A stretch of 64,000 nucleotides of DNA from Obelidium mucronatum. Taxonomy: Eukaryota; Chytridiomycota; Chytridiomycetes; Chytridiales; Chytriomycetaceae. The translations under genes were made by a program, and so were the position numbers. The notes beneath the pieces are model-generated. The model had not been told where the DNA came from, ran no database searches, and saw only the letters and a list, made by a program, of their open reading frames with translations. Shown piece after piece: positions 10,793-22,350 of the stretch. Position 1 is the stretch's first letter, and each line of letters begins with the position of its first letter. The stretch lies in NCBI GenBank assembly GCA_025765595.1, contig JAIVFH010000080.1, positions 62,001 through 126,000 on the forward strand. Reading direction: 5' to 3'.

Positions 10793-12579
10793 TCATTCCC
10801 AGGTATCCCAGTCAGCTGCTTCTCCTTCCTCTTCATCTTCTTTGCCCAAAACCTTCTCCTTTTCCTTTTTATCTCCTTTCGCAGCTTCTTCGTCTGTAGA
10901 ATTCACGCTTGCAATCTCTGAATCTGCCAAACTCTCAACACCACCTTTTGGCTTATCACTCACAACATCGAAACTACTGCTATCTGATCCAGAAGAATTT
11001 TCCCTCAACTCTTCAACAACTGGATGATGGCGTTGTCCAGTAGGAGTCGCCTTGTTGCTCTCCACAACAGCGACGGCTTCAGATATAGAGACAGGCCCTA
11101 ATATTTTTGAGTCTTCTTTAAGCTGTTGTTTTTGAACCGACTCTTTGGTTGGCGTTGTAGCGTCAGTTCTGGATTCCGGGGTCGTTTGTGAACGATGTGT
11201 TTCTCTGATTGTTGTGGTGATGGTAGTTGTTGTTTCTCTTCTTCTTCAGAATCGTCATCCCAAGCAAATTCTTCATCATTCAAGTTGGCGTCTATGTTTG
11301 GGAAGGTTTCAGGACCTTCCAATTGATATAAAAAACAGTCTGCCTTGTACCAACCACTCATGAGTTTTTTACGTGCCTCTTCCTCTCGATCTACTTCTTG
11401 CACGCGGAAAAAGTAACGAGTCCAGAACTCGTCGTAGGTAATGGCTGATGGGACTATTATATCAATATTTCAAAAATAATTCGCGGTTATAGCATATAAA
11501 AACAATAAACCGCCTGCGGTGAGTGAAACAGCAAAAATAATCATACCAGTCTTTGAAAGCACTGCGCGAACTTCGGAATCTTCATCGAGCAAACGAGTGA
11601 TTTGAGTTGCGTAAGTTGATATTTCAAATGAGCCTTTGAAGGATTTAAATCTTTCCGCAAGCTCCTTGTCAGATATAGACGAGCTTTCCAATAATGCTGA
11701 AGGATCCACGGTGTATGTTGTGGCGTCTCGACGAAGCGCCAAGATGGTTGCTGTTTTGCGGTCGAAACTACAAAAAATTGGCGAAGTCAGCGAGGCGCAG
11801 TGATAAAACTGAACAGGAGAGCCGATTATCGTTCTTCAATTAACTCACATAATGTTTGCCTTTGGAACGACAGCAGCCTTTGTTCCAGTGCCTCCACCCA
11901 GCACGCCCATACTCGTTGAAATCGCACTGCTCATAAAGTTCCACACGCCTGTTTCAACCGACTCAAGAAAGTCTTCTGCTGTATCAGCCAATTCTTCAAT
12001 CTTGTGGACCGTTTCCGAGGCATTCACAGACTCGACAATCTTGTGCACCGTGTTTCCCACATCGACGTGTTCCAGAAAGTCTTCGGCTCTGTCGACCAGC
12101 GCTTCGATCTTTGCCACTGTTTCGTGGACCACGTCGTGAGTTCGCTGCGCCAGTTGCGGCATCAGTGGGGAGCAGCGGGTCGATGTCCTTTGTTTCCCTC
12201 CGTGTTTTCAGCCGCTTCGCCCTGCGCATTCAGAATGATTCCTGTGTCTGGGTCGTAGACGGCTTCGAAGGTGTTGCTGTTGTCGCTGTGGGAATCGCCG
12301 CTTGGCGCCACGACGCTGATGAACTCGCTGATGTCGCTGTTCAAAGTGTCAGTTTGTTGTCAGAGACAAGCAGCAAAGAAGGGGTAGACTCGTACCGCTC
12401 GAGCACGTTGGCGACAACGTCAGACTGTTGCGCTGTTAGCGATGCGGGCAAGAGGCACCTGTGCGGGTGGAGGTTACCTGCTTCTTGACCGTGTCGACTA
12501 TCGAATCCCACGTGGGGATTGAGCCCCAGCCCCAGCCGCTGCTTGTGTTGGTGGTGCTGTTTGTGTTGTCTTCATCCAT
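10793..12579 (-). CDS. BSD-domain protein (BSDC1-like)
   Basis: The N-terminus starts MDEDNTNSTTNTSSGWGWGS, then IPTWDSIVDTVKKQ. A clean first intron (GTAACC..CAACAG, 53 nt) and a second (GTACGA..AACAG) join SDVVANVLER to DISEFISVVAPSG. A heptad-rich part follows (two EDFLE motifs), then ERFKSFKGSFEISTYATQI. The BSD core reads YDEFWTRYFFR near 11420. The tail is strongly acidic (FAWDDDSEEEE) and ends EEEGEAADWDTWE. Similar domain order is seen in BSDC1/SYAP-type proteins, whose role is poorly defined. Frame changes near 12170 and near 11200 are not explained by obvious introns. The BSD assignment is firm; the exact orthologue is not. Confidence 0.75.
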
Positions 12580-13110
12580 ATTTATGAAATCTAAACAAAG
12601 ATTCAACAGTTATTTGAGGTTATTGAGGTTATTTGAGGTTAATGTGATGGATCATGGGTACAACTACCAGCGATTTCAATGGTAAGGCCGAGTCTGGCCA
12701 TTAGGGTTAGAACCAAATCACGTCTGCGAATTCACTCCGTGTTTTGCATGAGACTATTAACTAAACAAATGCTACATAGTTTCCGCGGTAATGGTGGCGT
12801 TCTTGCCGTTTGAAAATCATTATTTGGGAAAGGATATAGACTTGAACAAAGTACGATTTGTGAGCCCCATAACAAGAATGTTGCGCTTTTAGAATCATAT
12901 TACTTACCACGTGGCACTTGTTGTCAAAAATATTAGATATTAATTGCACACAGTTAGCTTAGCCTCAGGTAGCAGTTTGGCGGACATTGAAACCAAGTAA
13001 AAATAAAACTGTGCTAAAAACGCGACTTAAAGTTGGGCCTTAAAACCAAAGCGCCATTCGCATCGTTTGGATAAATCAGCCATACTTTTGTTTCAAGAAC
13101 TATACCGGCT
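12580..13110. other. Intergenic, no gene seen
   Basis: The region lies between two divergent genes (BSD on minus, mannosyltransferase on plus). It includes a short repeat TTATTTGAGGTTA near 12610-12640 and AT-rich stretches. I see no conserved protein or RNA gene. Confidence 0.5.
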
Positions 13111-14858
13111 ATGCATCTACGTCAGAAGACCTTTGAACTGATTCGCCTGTCAAACGCCAAAAGAAAAAAAGTAGCGTTGGGTTACATTGGGCTATTCATC
13201 TTCATTATAGCTGGTCTTGACTATCTTCGCTCCGTCTTGATTGAAGAATCTTCAGGCGAAAGTTTGAATGTCAATTACTGATATTCTCGCCAATATGGCC
13301 GTAATTGAGGCAGATTCCAATGAGAACATCACGTTCGACGCACGAAAAGACGAGTTCTCTAGAAGATAGGCTGCGGCAAGTGGATGTCGCGCAAGCGATA
13401 GTTTTGGATTATTTCCAAACCGAAATTGAGTCAAAAACAGCGAAACCGCCAAAGTTTGTTTAAAAATCATGCTGAATTTATTATAACACGCCATTTCTGA
13501 GCGGGATATTTTTTGGTTCTTTGTCCAGATACGTGATGTCCAACTTCTCCCTGGCCCATTCGTTTGCTTTGTCGTTGGTCAACACGGAATATGATCGTAC
13601 CGACTTCAGGGAATTGGCCCGGCGAGGACGCGCCGCATATATATCGTTCTTGCTTAAAAAGAATTCCGAGGGATTGCTCATTTCCATCGGCTCCATCCAA
13701 CACCAATTCGACCAAATCCTTCAGCTACAGACAGCATCCGTGTTTCCTTTTGTGACCCCCAAATTCAAATCCATCCCCGCGATGCACGAATCCTTTGCTT
13801 CTCAGGATGAATCCTCATTTGGATTCGTAATCACTTGCGGTACAGCCCGATTCTACATGACATACCATGCCATTCTATCACTCCGAGAAATATTCGGAAT
13901 CAACGCCCCAATTGAAGTACACTATGGCGGAGACGCAGACCTCCACCCAAAACTCGCAGAAGCTTTCAACAAACTTCCGAACGTGAAAGCAGTCAATCTT
14001 GTGGAGATTTTCCCAATAGAGGCCGCGGAATTCTTTTGGACGTCCCTCAAGCCATTTGCCATACTTGCCACGTCCTTCAGAACAGCCATTTATATGGATA
14101 CAGACGTTCTCTTCTTTACAAACCCAATTCAAATACTGCAGTCAGAGTTATTTAAGAAAACCGGACAGCTGTACTACCATGATCGCACTATGCTAAATCC
14201 CCAATGGTTTGAAGGACCGAAATGGCTCAGCTCCTTAATCACATCCCCTTCCCCGTCCAGTAAATCTCTCCGCTACATGAATGGACACAGCGTGCATGAA
14301 ATGGACAGCTCCTTCATGGTTGTTGACAAAGGCCGTCCCGGCATCCTTTTCTCCCTCCTCCTCACCTGCCGAATGAATTCAAAACTTGAACGCGAAAAAA
14401 CAACCTACGTCAAGACTTATGGAGATAAAGAGTCCTTCTGGATCGCAAATGAGCTCCTTCGGGTCCCGTTTTCGTTCAACTCGCATTTAGGCGGGTTCCT
14501 CTAGGATATTTCAATGAGGGCGAGACGCAGAGAGTGGAAGGGCGGACTGTGGTTTGTGGGCCCTGGCTGCTCCATGTGAATGAATCTGGCGACCCCTTTT
14601 TCTGGAATGGAGGTGGTGTGTTGAAGGATCGAACTGCGACGCCACAGACTGGGTTTGAGTTTATAAACCTCGAGGGATGGATGATGAGTGTTAGAAGGGC
14701 TGGGAGACGATGAGGCTGGGGAATACTATGGGGAGTTTTGTGTTCGGCAAAAGAAGGAGTTGGTGTGGAGTTTGGATGAACAAGTGTTGGCTCTTTTGGA
14801 GCGCTACAAATCCCTGTTCTCAACTGATTTTTTCACTGTGGGGATATCAATCGAATAA
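13111..14858 (+). CDS. MNN1-type alpha-mannosyltransferase (type II Golgi protein)
   Basis: These enzymes add terminal mannose to N- or O-glycans in the fungal Golgi. The start at 13111 gives a short cytosolic basic stretch (NAKRKK) and a signal anchor (VALGYIGLFIFIIAGLDYL). The luminal domain includes FVITCGTARFYMTYHAI, the acceptor/donor region PIEVHYGGDADL, the metal-binding DxD in AIYMDTDVLFFTNP and the QWFEGPKWLS and HEMDSSFMVVDK regions typical of Mannosyl_trans3. The C-terminal part continues as YFNEGETQR and DDEAGEYYGEF. Frame breaks occur in the stem (about 13270-13500), near 14500 and near 14680. They may reflect decay, missed introns or sequence errors. The fold assignment rests on the central 320 uninterrupted residues. 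Confidence 0.8.
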
Positions 14859-14926
14859 AAGAAAGATGTAAGCTTGCCGTATTTAATCCATTCCGTGGTT
14901 CCATCAAGTCCATTTGCAATAAAAAA

Positions 14927-15478
14927 ATGTCATCCACAAACAGCGATCCCACATCAAGGGACTACGTCTTGATAGCAACAGCAGCAACCTTCCTCTCTGG
15001 CCTCGCCTTCGAAACTGCAGTGCGAGGACTCGTGCAAGGGTGGAAGCGGCGGCAGACGGCCACAGTGATCAAAGCAACAATCACCATCACAAACATCAGC
15101 ATCATGGCTTTTACCGTGGCCTTTGTCATGTCCAACATTGCATCCGAGTCGAATTGTGTCTTGATAAGCACATCGTCCACGGTTGCCTTCCACTTCCTTT
15201 TTTTTGCATTTGGTGAGGCTTAGAGTTCTTCTGCCAAGGCAGCGCGAGTGTGCGTCTAACAAGCCAACCCAACAAAACACAAATAAGGTTCATTCATTTT
15301 ATATAAGTCTTGGGTTATCGCATCGCATCGGACTATATTTACCGTTGTGGTGGTTGTTTTGTTGGTCAATCGAGCTGTGTGGGGGATATTGGACATTGTG
15401 TCATGCTATCAAGTGTATGAAGACGGAATCTGCAATTACATACAAGATCAATTGAGCGGATTAGGGTACGAGCGAAAA

Positions 15479-15514
<36 letters not shown>

Positions 15515-15863
15515 AGCTCGGCCATTCTCTTATTGTACTTCTTGTAGGTTCATGATATCAGACCTCACAATCAACCTCGTATGCACAATCGCAACCTTGA
15601 TTGAAAGTAGAAATCATAAAACCGAATCCATGAAGGGCCTCTTCAGTGTACTGCTAACTGAGGATCTCATTCGAACTGTGTTTGCGTTGGTGCTATCTGC
15701 GTTCGCAATCTACATGAATTATAGCCCACCGTTCTGGATGATGATTCAAGTAGCGTTTCAAACTTATGTGTATGCGTATCTCGTGAATGCCGAATATTAT
15801 TGGGCAAAGAAACGGACGGATGTGCTTCAAAAAACAGATGCCTGGGAAGAAATTGTAGTATAA
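14927..15863 (+). CDS. Orphan seven-helix membrane protein
   Basis: Seven hydrophobic segments can be counted across the exons. They are ATAATFLSGLAFETAV, TITNISIMAFTVAFVM, STVAFHFLFFAFGEA, TVVVVVLLVNRAVWGILDIV, TINLVCTIATLIE, TVFALVLSAFAIYM and MIQVAFQTYVYAYLV. The topology resembles a receptor-like protein, but I see no diagnostic receptor motif and do not recognise the family. One intron (about 15468-15548) contains a run of 31 T. The junction between segments 3 and 4 (15215-15340) needs a frame change or an intron that I could not place with certainty. The last exon begins with FMISDLTIN and ends at 15863. Confidence 0.55.
15483..15513. repeat. Poly-T tract of 31 bases
   Basis: An uninterrupted run of T lies in the pyrimidine tract of the intron of the seven-helix gene. 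Its length may be inaccurate in any assembly, but it lies outside coding sequence. Confidence 0.9.
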
Positions 15864-15992
15864 GTATTAAATAAATAGGCATGTAGTTTTAATTAATAAA
15901 AAAGTTTTAACAGAGGAAACGTATTACAGTGAATAAAGTTAAACCTTTGGGTGGTTTGAATTTGAATACAGTCAAGGATTGCAATGAAGATT

Positions 15993-16366
15993 TTATTTAG
16001 GCGTAAACAGACAGGCCGCCCTTGATGCGCTGCATGTGCAATGGCTGCGCTCAAGTTCTAGCCGTGACAGCCTTTCCATAACGCTTTCCATGGCCGCTTG
16101 AAACTGAGCTCGATCAGCGGCAGACTGGGCTTCCAACGCCAGGACCTTTGCTTCCAACAAGATAATTTTTGTCTGGTGCTTGAACAACGTTTTGGTCATC
16201 CATTGTACCCAAGAGACTTGCTGGGGTGGAGCTGGCGGTGTACCACATGGCAGAATATCGTGGGAGATATCAGGACCTACATAGTTTTTGATTCTCTCAT
16301 TCGTGTAAAAGTTAAAGTGAAATCGTCCACTAACTGCTGTAGAGCCTCACTGATGAAGCTAGCCAT
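15993..16366 (-). CDS. Small coiled-coil protein, hypothetical
   Basis: The start is MASFISEALQQLVDDFTLTF, then a Pro-rich stretch (CGTPPAPPQQ), then an uninterrupted heptad region (KIILLEAKVLALEAQSAAD, FQAAMESVMERLSRLE). It ends SRAACLFTPK. The length, about 120 residues, resembles small subunits of multi-protein complexes, but I cannot assign one. A single-base frame change lies near 16280, between RMRESK and YVGPDISHD. It is a plausible gene because the coiled coil is long and amphipathic. Confidence 0.45.
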
Positions 16367-16751
16367 GCGAAGACAGGATGGTAAGGCCCTAGGGCGTGCG
16401 TGTTGTTGGTATAAGGGGATGCCTGACGCCATTATTGGCACTACAAAGTGGACCTCCGCCTTTTTTTTTTGATTTTGATATCAGAACTGTTGTTTTGTAT
16501 TCTAATGAATCAGATGGCAACGAGAAGGATTCTATTTCACTTGATTTGTTTTCAGGGACGATTTCTGAGTGGTTACTTTGTTTATTTGTGTTCATGTGGC
16601 TAAAATAATGTCTAGCGAAAATCAATATTGGCGGGGGATTTGGTGAACCAAGCAATAAGATCTACTTCCAAATGTAAGTGCCTGTGGGACAGTGAGGAGT
16701 ATTCTTGCTTTGTTTTTTTGTATCATGTTTTTGCTTCGAAATCAAGTGCGA

Positions 16752-17921
16752 ATGTCACACATTGCAACCAATCTGACTGATATGCGATCCCGAGTTGCAG
16801 CGGCGGCTGCCAAGGCAGGAAGACCAGAAACCAGTGTAATTGGATTAGTTTACACCTCGGAATTAGTGATTTGCTCATATGTGTAAGAAAAGATTCGATT
16901 GGTTGCTGTGTCAAAGACAAAGCCAGTCGAGGACCTCCTTGTCGCTTACAACGAAGGGCAACGGCATTTCGGTGAAAACGTAAGAATACATAACTTTAGT
17001 AACAGGTTGTTGTTAAACAGAGTGGTACCCTTCAAAACGATGTAGTATGTGAGTACATTTATCCAACCGGAAAACGAAGTGAATCGCAAGACCCAAAAAC
17101 TGATTCCAAGGTGTTCCGCAGGTTCAAGAACTAGTCGATAAAGCAGAACAGGTTTAAGAGGATTTTTTAATTGAAGAATTGTGTTGGATTTGATTCTAAC
17201 CCAACACCTTTCACAGCTTCCAAAAGATATTCAATGGCACTTTATCGGTATTCCCTCCCTTGATTTTCAATCGCGATCGCCATTTCGAAGAATTAAGAGC
17301 AATAATTAACTGAAGGAACGCTCCAATCAAACAAATGCAAGCTGGTTGCAGCAATCCCCAACCTGTTCGCCGTAGAAACAGTTGATGGATCGAAAAAAGC
17401 CGATACTCTTCAAAAAGCGTGCGTTCAAGCAAACCGTGCATCTCCTCTGAATGTGTTTGTTCAAGTGAATACGAGTGGCGAAGAATGTAGGACTGCGTGA
17501 GCGACTGTGCGAGGGGAAGAATCTGACGAATCATTCTCGTTTTCAAACCAACTAGCAAAAGGAGGTGTTGAACCACACGAAACAGTTGCGGTCGCGAAGC
17601 ATATTATCGATAAATGTCCAGGTTTGAAGCTTGCTGGGTTAATGACGATTGGTTCGCCGAATCCCAATTTGGAAGATGGAACGAATCCTGACTTTAAGGT
17701 TTCTTTGTTATCTGTATTTTCGAATTTGGAATTAAAGTCCCTCGTTCTTCAGCTGCTTTCTAACTCTTCGCACTGAGATTGAAGCTGCTGCTGGAGTTTC
17801 TGATTTGGAATTGAGTATGGGTATGTCTGATGACTTTGAGCTCGCTATTGATATGGGATCAACAAATGTCCGCCTTGGATCATGCATTTTCGGTGCACGA
17901 GCAAAGAAGGTTGAAGGTTGA
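16752..17921 (+). CDS. PLP homeostasis protein (PROSC/YggS/YBL036C family)
   Basis: This family binds pyridoxal phosphate through an alanine-racemase-like barrel and buffers vitamin B6 in the cell. The start is at 16752 (MSHIATNLTDMRSRV). The PLP-lysine strand reads RLVAVSKTKPVEDLL and is followed by GQRHFGEN. Introns lie at about 16844-16890, 16980-17045, 17049-17121, 17152-17216, 17248-17315 and one after the NTSGEE codons. Between the second and third of these is a 3-base exon TAT that supplies the invariant tyrosine of GENYVQE. Later motifs are WHFIGTLQSNK, FVQVNTSGEE, KLAGLMTIG and ELSMGMSDDFELAI, and the phosphate-binding MGSTNVRLG near the end. A one-base phase mismatch remains at the last junction near 17755. 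Confidence 0.93.
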
Positions 17922-17982
17922 ATAAAAAAGTTGAATAATTGTTACTTTTTTTCATTATTTTTTCTTCTATTTTCCATTTGAG

Positions 17983-18539
17983 ATGTCACCAGCAACAACT
18001 ATCGTCGCCCAAACAGTAACAAAACCAAAGCCAGCGCAGACCTTCTTTGGACTTGTGATTGGTGCCAAGCAGATGCAAAAGACAATCAAAGTCAGGGTCG
18101 CAAAGACTCGAATGCATCCAGTTGTCTTGAAGGTTGGGATCTACACAATCTGGGAGAAAGAACACCGAGTCTCAAATGATACACTATTTCTCTATTACAA
18201 ACAATATAGCCGGTAACCACGCACAAGAACTTTCTTGTTCACGATGCAAAGGAGGAATGTGTATTGGGCGATTGGGTTCAGATTGATTCATGCCGGAAAC
18301 TGAGTAAAACCAAGAACTTTGAATTGGCAGCGATTGTCAAGCCGGCTGAAAGATTCTTGGAGAAGGAAACAGGGATTTTGCATAGTCAAGCGTCGGTGGT
18401 GAGTTGTATTTCTTGACTTTGAAGAAGGCGATCCCTACTCTTTTTTTGAAACTTGCAGGATGTTAAGCGGATGTTTAAGAAGGACGAATACAAGCAGCCT
18501 TCGATCATTGAGCAGCAGCTGCACAAAGCGTCGCAATAA
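17983..18539 (+). CDS. Mitochondrial ribosomal protein uS17m
   Basis: The OB-fold signature of bacterial-type uS17 is clear: FFGLVIGAKQMQKTIKVRV, then KTRMHPVV. After an intron (about 18131-18210) come HKNFLVHDAKEECVLGDWV and CRKLSKTKNFELAAIV, and a second intron precedes DVKRMFKKDEYKQPS. The N-terminus (MSPATTIVAQTVTKPKPAQ) could be a short mitochondrial targeting peptide. The C-terminal extension beyond the OB fold is typical of mitochondrial homologues. It follows the PLP gene on the same strand after about 60 bp. Confidence 0.85.
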
Positions 18540-18606
18540 AAGCAAGACTATTCCTTTTATTTTAATTCAATATTATATTTCCCACCGACAAACTTTCTTG
18601 GAATCG

Positions 18607-20578
18607 ATGATGGTGCGCACTCCAACACTCTCCCTCTCCACTCTCTACTCACCAAGAAACAAACAAAAACAAAAAACAAAAAACACACAAAGAACAACCG
18701 CCGCACGGCCATCGAGAAGCGCGAGCAGGACGTGCGCCGGCAGCAGTTCCAGCGCGAAGACCTCATCAAGCAGCTCAACAACGACGTTGTCTTCGGCAGC
18801 AATCTGGGCTGCGACGAGCGCGTCGTCAACCGCAGGCGGCTGAAGGAACAGCAAAGGCGCGACGACGAGGCGCGCACGCTGGCGGCGCTGGAAGAGGTTG
18901 GCGGATTAGAAGAGAGAAGAATGTAGAACTTATTCTCTCTTCTTCTCTCTTGTTCTGTTCTATCGAAGAACGAGCGCGCGCGCCTCGAGCGGCAGACGCG
19001 CGCGCAGCAGGAACTGCAGATTGTCGAGGAACTGAAGCTGCAGCGCAACAACGAAATCAGAGAAGAAAAGTGGCGCCAGAGCATCCGCAAAAACAGCGTC
19101 GAGCTGCGCGACCTGGAAAAGAAGCTCAACTACGCGTACATGAACAAGGAACGCGCTCTGCAGATCCAGGAAAAGCAGCTGCAACTGCAGAAGGAGCAGG
19201 TGCGCTATTTGTTTTCTCCTATATTAAGCTATTTATTTATCTATTGTTTATCTTTCTAATCGGTGTGCTTATTTATTGGGGGTTTTTTTTTGGTGATTTT
19301 CAGTTGGCAGAGGCAGACACCATCAAGGAAATGAACAGAAAGCTGGAAATTGAAAACCAAAAAGCGCTTGAACAAGAAAAGAAAATCTATGAAAAGAGTG
19401 TCGCCTATCAACAATCTCTTCAATCGCAACTTGTCGACTTTGAAAATCGCAAATTGGATGAATACGAACAGTTTTTGAAAGAAAAAGCCATGGTTGATGC
19501 CATTGTCGCCAAAATTCTTGAAGAAGGATGAGAAGTTAGTCTCAACCCTTTTGTTTGTTGTTGAAGGACTGTCTGGTTGAACTCACTCTTCCTTTAAAAA
19601 AACAGAGAGCTCCAAAAGAGACTAGAAAAGCAGCGCGAAACCAAACAATTCATTGAAGACTACCTTGGAGAACGTGAACGCTGGCGTGAATCCGAACGAC
19701 AACGCATGATTGCTGAAAACAAAAAGATTGAAGAATACGCATACCTTCAGAATCAACGAGAACAAACTCAAAAAGAGAAGCGCAAGAATATGGATGAGGA
19801 AAAGAACCAGATTTATGACAGGGTAAGGGAGGAGGCTGAAAATGGTTAATTTTTAAAACGCTTGTTCACAGCTTGCCTCGGAAATGGCCAGACAAGAACG
19901 AGAAAAGGCGGAGCTGGAACAGCTTCGCATCGACTTGTACCAAGAAGAAGAGGAAGAACGCGCGAGAAACAGAGATCAGGAGCTTCTCAGGACAAGAATT
20001 CGAAAGCGTCTTGAACTTATCGACGCATATCAGCGACAAGTTGAAGATAAGAAGCGTCGCACAGAGCAGCATCGTGAAGAAGAAGCGGAGTTCCGCAGAA
20101 AGGTGTGTCCTTCTCTTTCTTCTATTGCGTTCCAATGACCCTCAACTCACCGCCTTCCTTTCAAGATGATGGAAAAGTTTGCACACGACGAACAACTGGA
20201 ACAACTAAACGCCCAACGCCGCCGAATGAAACAACTCGAACACAAACGCGCCGTTGATGCCCTCGTGGAAGAACGCAGAAAACTCATTCAACAAGAATTT
20301 GCGCGCCAGATTGAGGAAACACAAAAGGAACGCATGTTGGAGGAATACAGACAACAAGTTATTGAGCAAGAGAGGCAGAGAATGTTGCATGAACATGCAT
20401 CGCACTTGTTGGGATATTTGCCAAAGGTATGGTCTAGGAATTTTGGTTTGGAACACTTTGTTTTCCAAGTATGTCTGATTTGCATATCAAATAGGGCGTT
20501 ATCCGAGATGACCGTGATTTGGCTTTGTTTGATGAAGAGTTTCGTAAGCGCTTTGAAAGTACCAACATTAGGGATTAA
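18607..20578 (+). CDS. MNS1-like flagellar coiled-coil protein (TPH domain)
   Basis: The protein is a nearly continuous charged coiled coil over seven or more exons, with repeats rich in Arg, Glu and Gln (QREDLIKQLNNDVV, NSVELRDLEKKLNYAYMNKE, DEYEQFLKEKAMVDAIVAKI). The ending EHASHLLGYLPKGVIRDD is characteristic of meiosis-specific nuclear structural protein 1 and related TPH-domain proteins. In animals these sit inside axonemal doublet microtubules. This fits a fungus with flagellated zoospores. The suggested start is ATGATG at 18607, joined to AACAACCGC at 18693 by an 80-nt intron in phase 0. No longer in-frame start was found. Introns are well supported near 18895-18966, 19201-19303, 19528-19604, 19822-19872, 20104-20164 and 20428-20494. 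Confidence 0.8.
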
Positions 20579-20715
20579 TAGTTATGCCGTGGGTGATTCT
20601 GCTTTCCTTAACGCACCAAAAAAAGTAAATAAAGTTAAACCATTATTCATTATTTATTTATTTATCAATCGCTATTTTTATATGATTTGATTTATTAAAT
20701 ATTTATTATTCAAAA

Positions 20716-21871
20716 ATGGCAACCGCACGAATCAAGAAAGAGATTGCTCAATGCATGGCGCCCGATTCACCCGTCAAGGTATCATCTTAATTAGGTTTTT
20801 TCGATGGCATTTTCTAGTAGGGTGGCCGCGAAGCTTTGAGAAAGACAATCAACAGCCACTCAGCTCCGTCCAAAAAAAAAAAAACTCATCCGTCTTCGCC
20901 CCTCAAAACAGGTTGAAATGGTCAATGACAGTATTACCCACTTGAAAGGGTCATTCAAGGGACCCGACTGAGACTCCATACGAGGGTGGAGTGTTTGAAG
21001 TCGATATCGAGAGTATGTCATACAAAGGGAGCGTTTGTGGTAGAGTTTATGAATAATGACATTCTTCTTGCAGTTACTATGGAGTACCCATTCAAGCCGC
21101 CAAAGGTATATACAAAATTATCTGTTTGTTGTCTTTTTGAGGTCTTACATTTTGAATAGATGAAATGTAACGTATTTCAAATAACCCTATTATCGCGGAT
21201 ACTGATTCAACAAAATTACTATCTTTGTCTATCTGTGCTGGGACATATAGTCATCACCAAAGTATATCATCCAAAGTGAGTGCAACCGGGGAGTTTTCGA
21301 TGAAAAGTGGATAGTGACAAATTTCTTCTCTCCTGAAAAATAGTGTGAGCAGTCAAACTGGAGGTTCGTTGTTTTTTTCTGCCTAAAACAAAGAAAACTG
21401 AACTGTAGATGATACCCCATTCGTGTGAAAAAAAAACACAGCGATTTGCTTGGATATCTTGAAGGATCAATGGAGCCCTGTACTGACGTTGAAAACCGCC
21501 TTGATTTCCCTTCAATCTTTAATGAGTGATGCTGCGGCAGATAATCCCCAAGATGCTCAAGTACGAAAAAAAAAATCTATCGGTTTCAATACGAAAAACA
21601 AACTGACAGTAACCCTGAATTTTTTCTTTTTGGACAGGTCGCCAACCATTACATTAACGATCGAGCTGGATTCAACAACACTGCGCGTCAATGGACAAAG
21701 CTATATGCCGGTGGCGGTGCGTCAGAAGATCCAGATTACATTGACCCAAGTGTAGATCGAACGATTTTGCAGAGATTAGTGGATATGGGTTTTGATAAGA
21801 AGGTGGCTGGTCAGACTCTGAAAAAGTTTTCCAATGATGAGAATCGGGCTATTGAAGCGTTGCTGGGATAG
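20716..21871 (+). CDS. Ubiquitin-conjugating enzyme E2, UBE2K/Ubc1 type with UBA domain
   Basis: The protein reads [14 protein letters not shown], then [26 protein letters not shown] and [12 protein letters not shown]. The HPN-type motif KVYHPNVSSQTG precedes the catalytic cysteine in [20 protein letters not shown]-terminal UBA domain ([20 protein letters not shown]) marks the UBE2K/Ubc1 group, which builds K48-linked chains. Six short introns are supported, including one inside the MKF codons that ends ATATAG. One extra base in the GGACCCGACTGAG context (about 20968) breaks the frame at a universally conserved place, which suggests a sequence error in an essential-type gene. Confidence 0.92.
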
Positions 21872-21998
21872 ATTTTAAGGGAAAAGAAAAGAATGGTTCT
21901 TGTTTTTTTGAAATGATGCATTTGGCGAGTATGTGTGTGGGTAAAACAAAAGAATCGAAACCATAAATAAATGCGTGATTTTTTTTATCTGTCTCCTT

Positions 21999-22259
21999 TT
22001 ATGATGATTGCTTATCGTGTGGCTTTTTTACTCGATTAACCTTTTTGACACCTTTTTTCGATCGATCGCGATAAGGCAAACTGGTGAGGTCATTTATTGT
22101 GAAAGGACTGTCAAATAATAAAGGGCTATCTATTAATTTGAGATAATTACTAGTCATTAAACCCGGAAAAGAAGGGTTCGGCACAACCGGAAGCGGCAAG
22201 ATGCGATGTAAATTCATCCGAGTTCTTCCGCTTGTTTTTCCCCTTGTCCATGCCACCAC
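21999..22259 (-). CDS. Small basic protein, hypothetical
   Basis: This is an uninterrupted frame of 86 residues starting MVAWTRGKTSGRTRMNLHRI and ending in a Lys-rich tail (KKGVKKVNRVKKPHDK). It starts 91 bp from the start codon of ATP-citrate lyase, on the opposite strand, so the two could share a promoter. I do not recognise it. The composition would suit a small organellar ribosomal or RNA-associated protein, but no motif proves that. Confidence 0.4.
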   Translation of the reverse strand: MVAWTRGKTSGRTRMNLHRILPLPVVPNPSFPGLMTSNYLKLIDSPLLFDSPFTINDLTSLPYRDRSKKGVKKVNRVKKPHDKQSS

Positions 22260-22350
22260 CGGAAAAATTAAATGGTACGATTACAAAAAAAGCATATAAA
22301 ACCACCACCCGCAGCATCAAAAGTACCCTTGAACACCCACATCTGCCATC

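Noticed and set aside
11996..12258. Basic and Ser-rich frames on both strands in the BSD gene.
   Set aside because: They are alternative frames of the helical part of the BSD-domain protein. The accepted frame splices to recognisable domains.
16389..16655. A short minus-strand frame rich in Ser and Lys between the coiled-coil and PLP genes.
   Set aside because: It has no good start context and no recognisable domain, and it lies in a likely promoter region.
18557..19184. Ser/Arg-rich and hydrophobic frames on the minus strand at the MNS1-like gene.
   Set aside because: They are shadows of the charged coiled-coil sequence on the plus strand.
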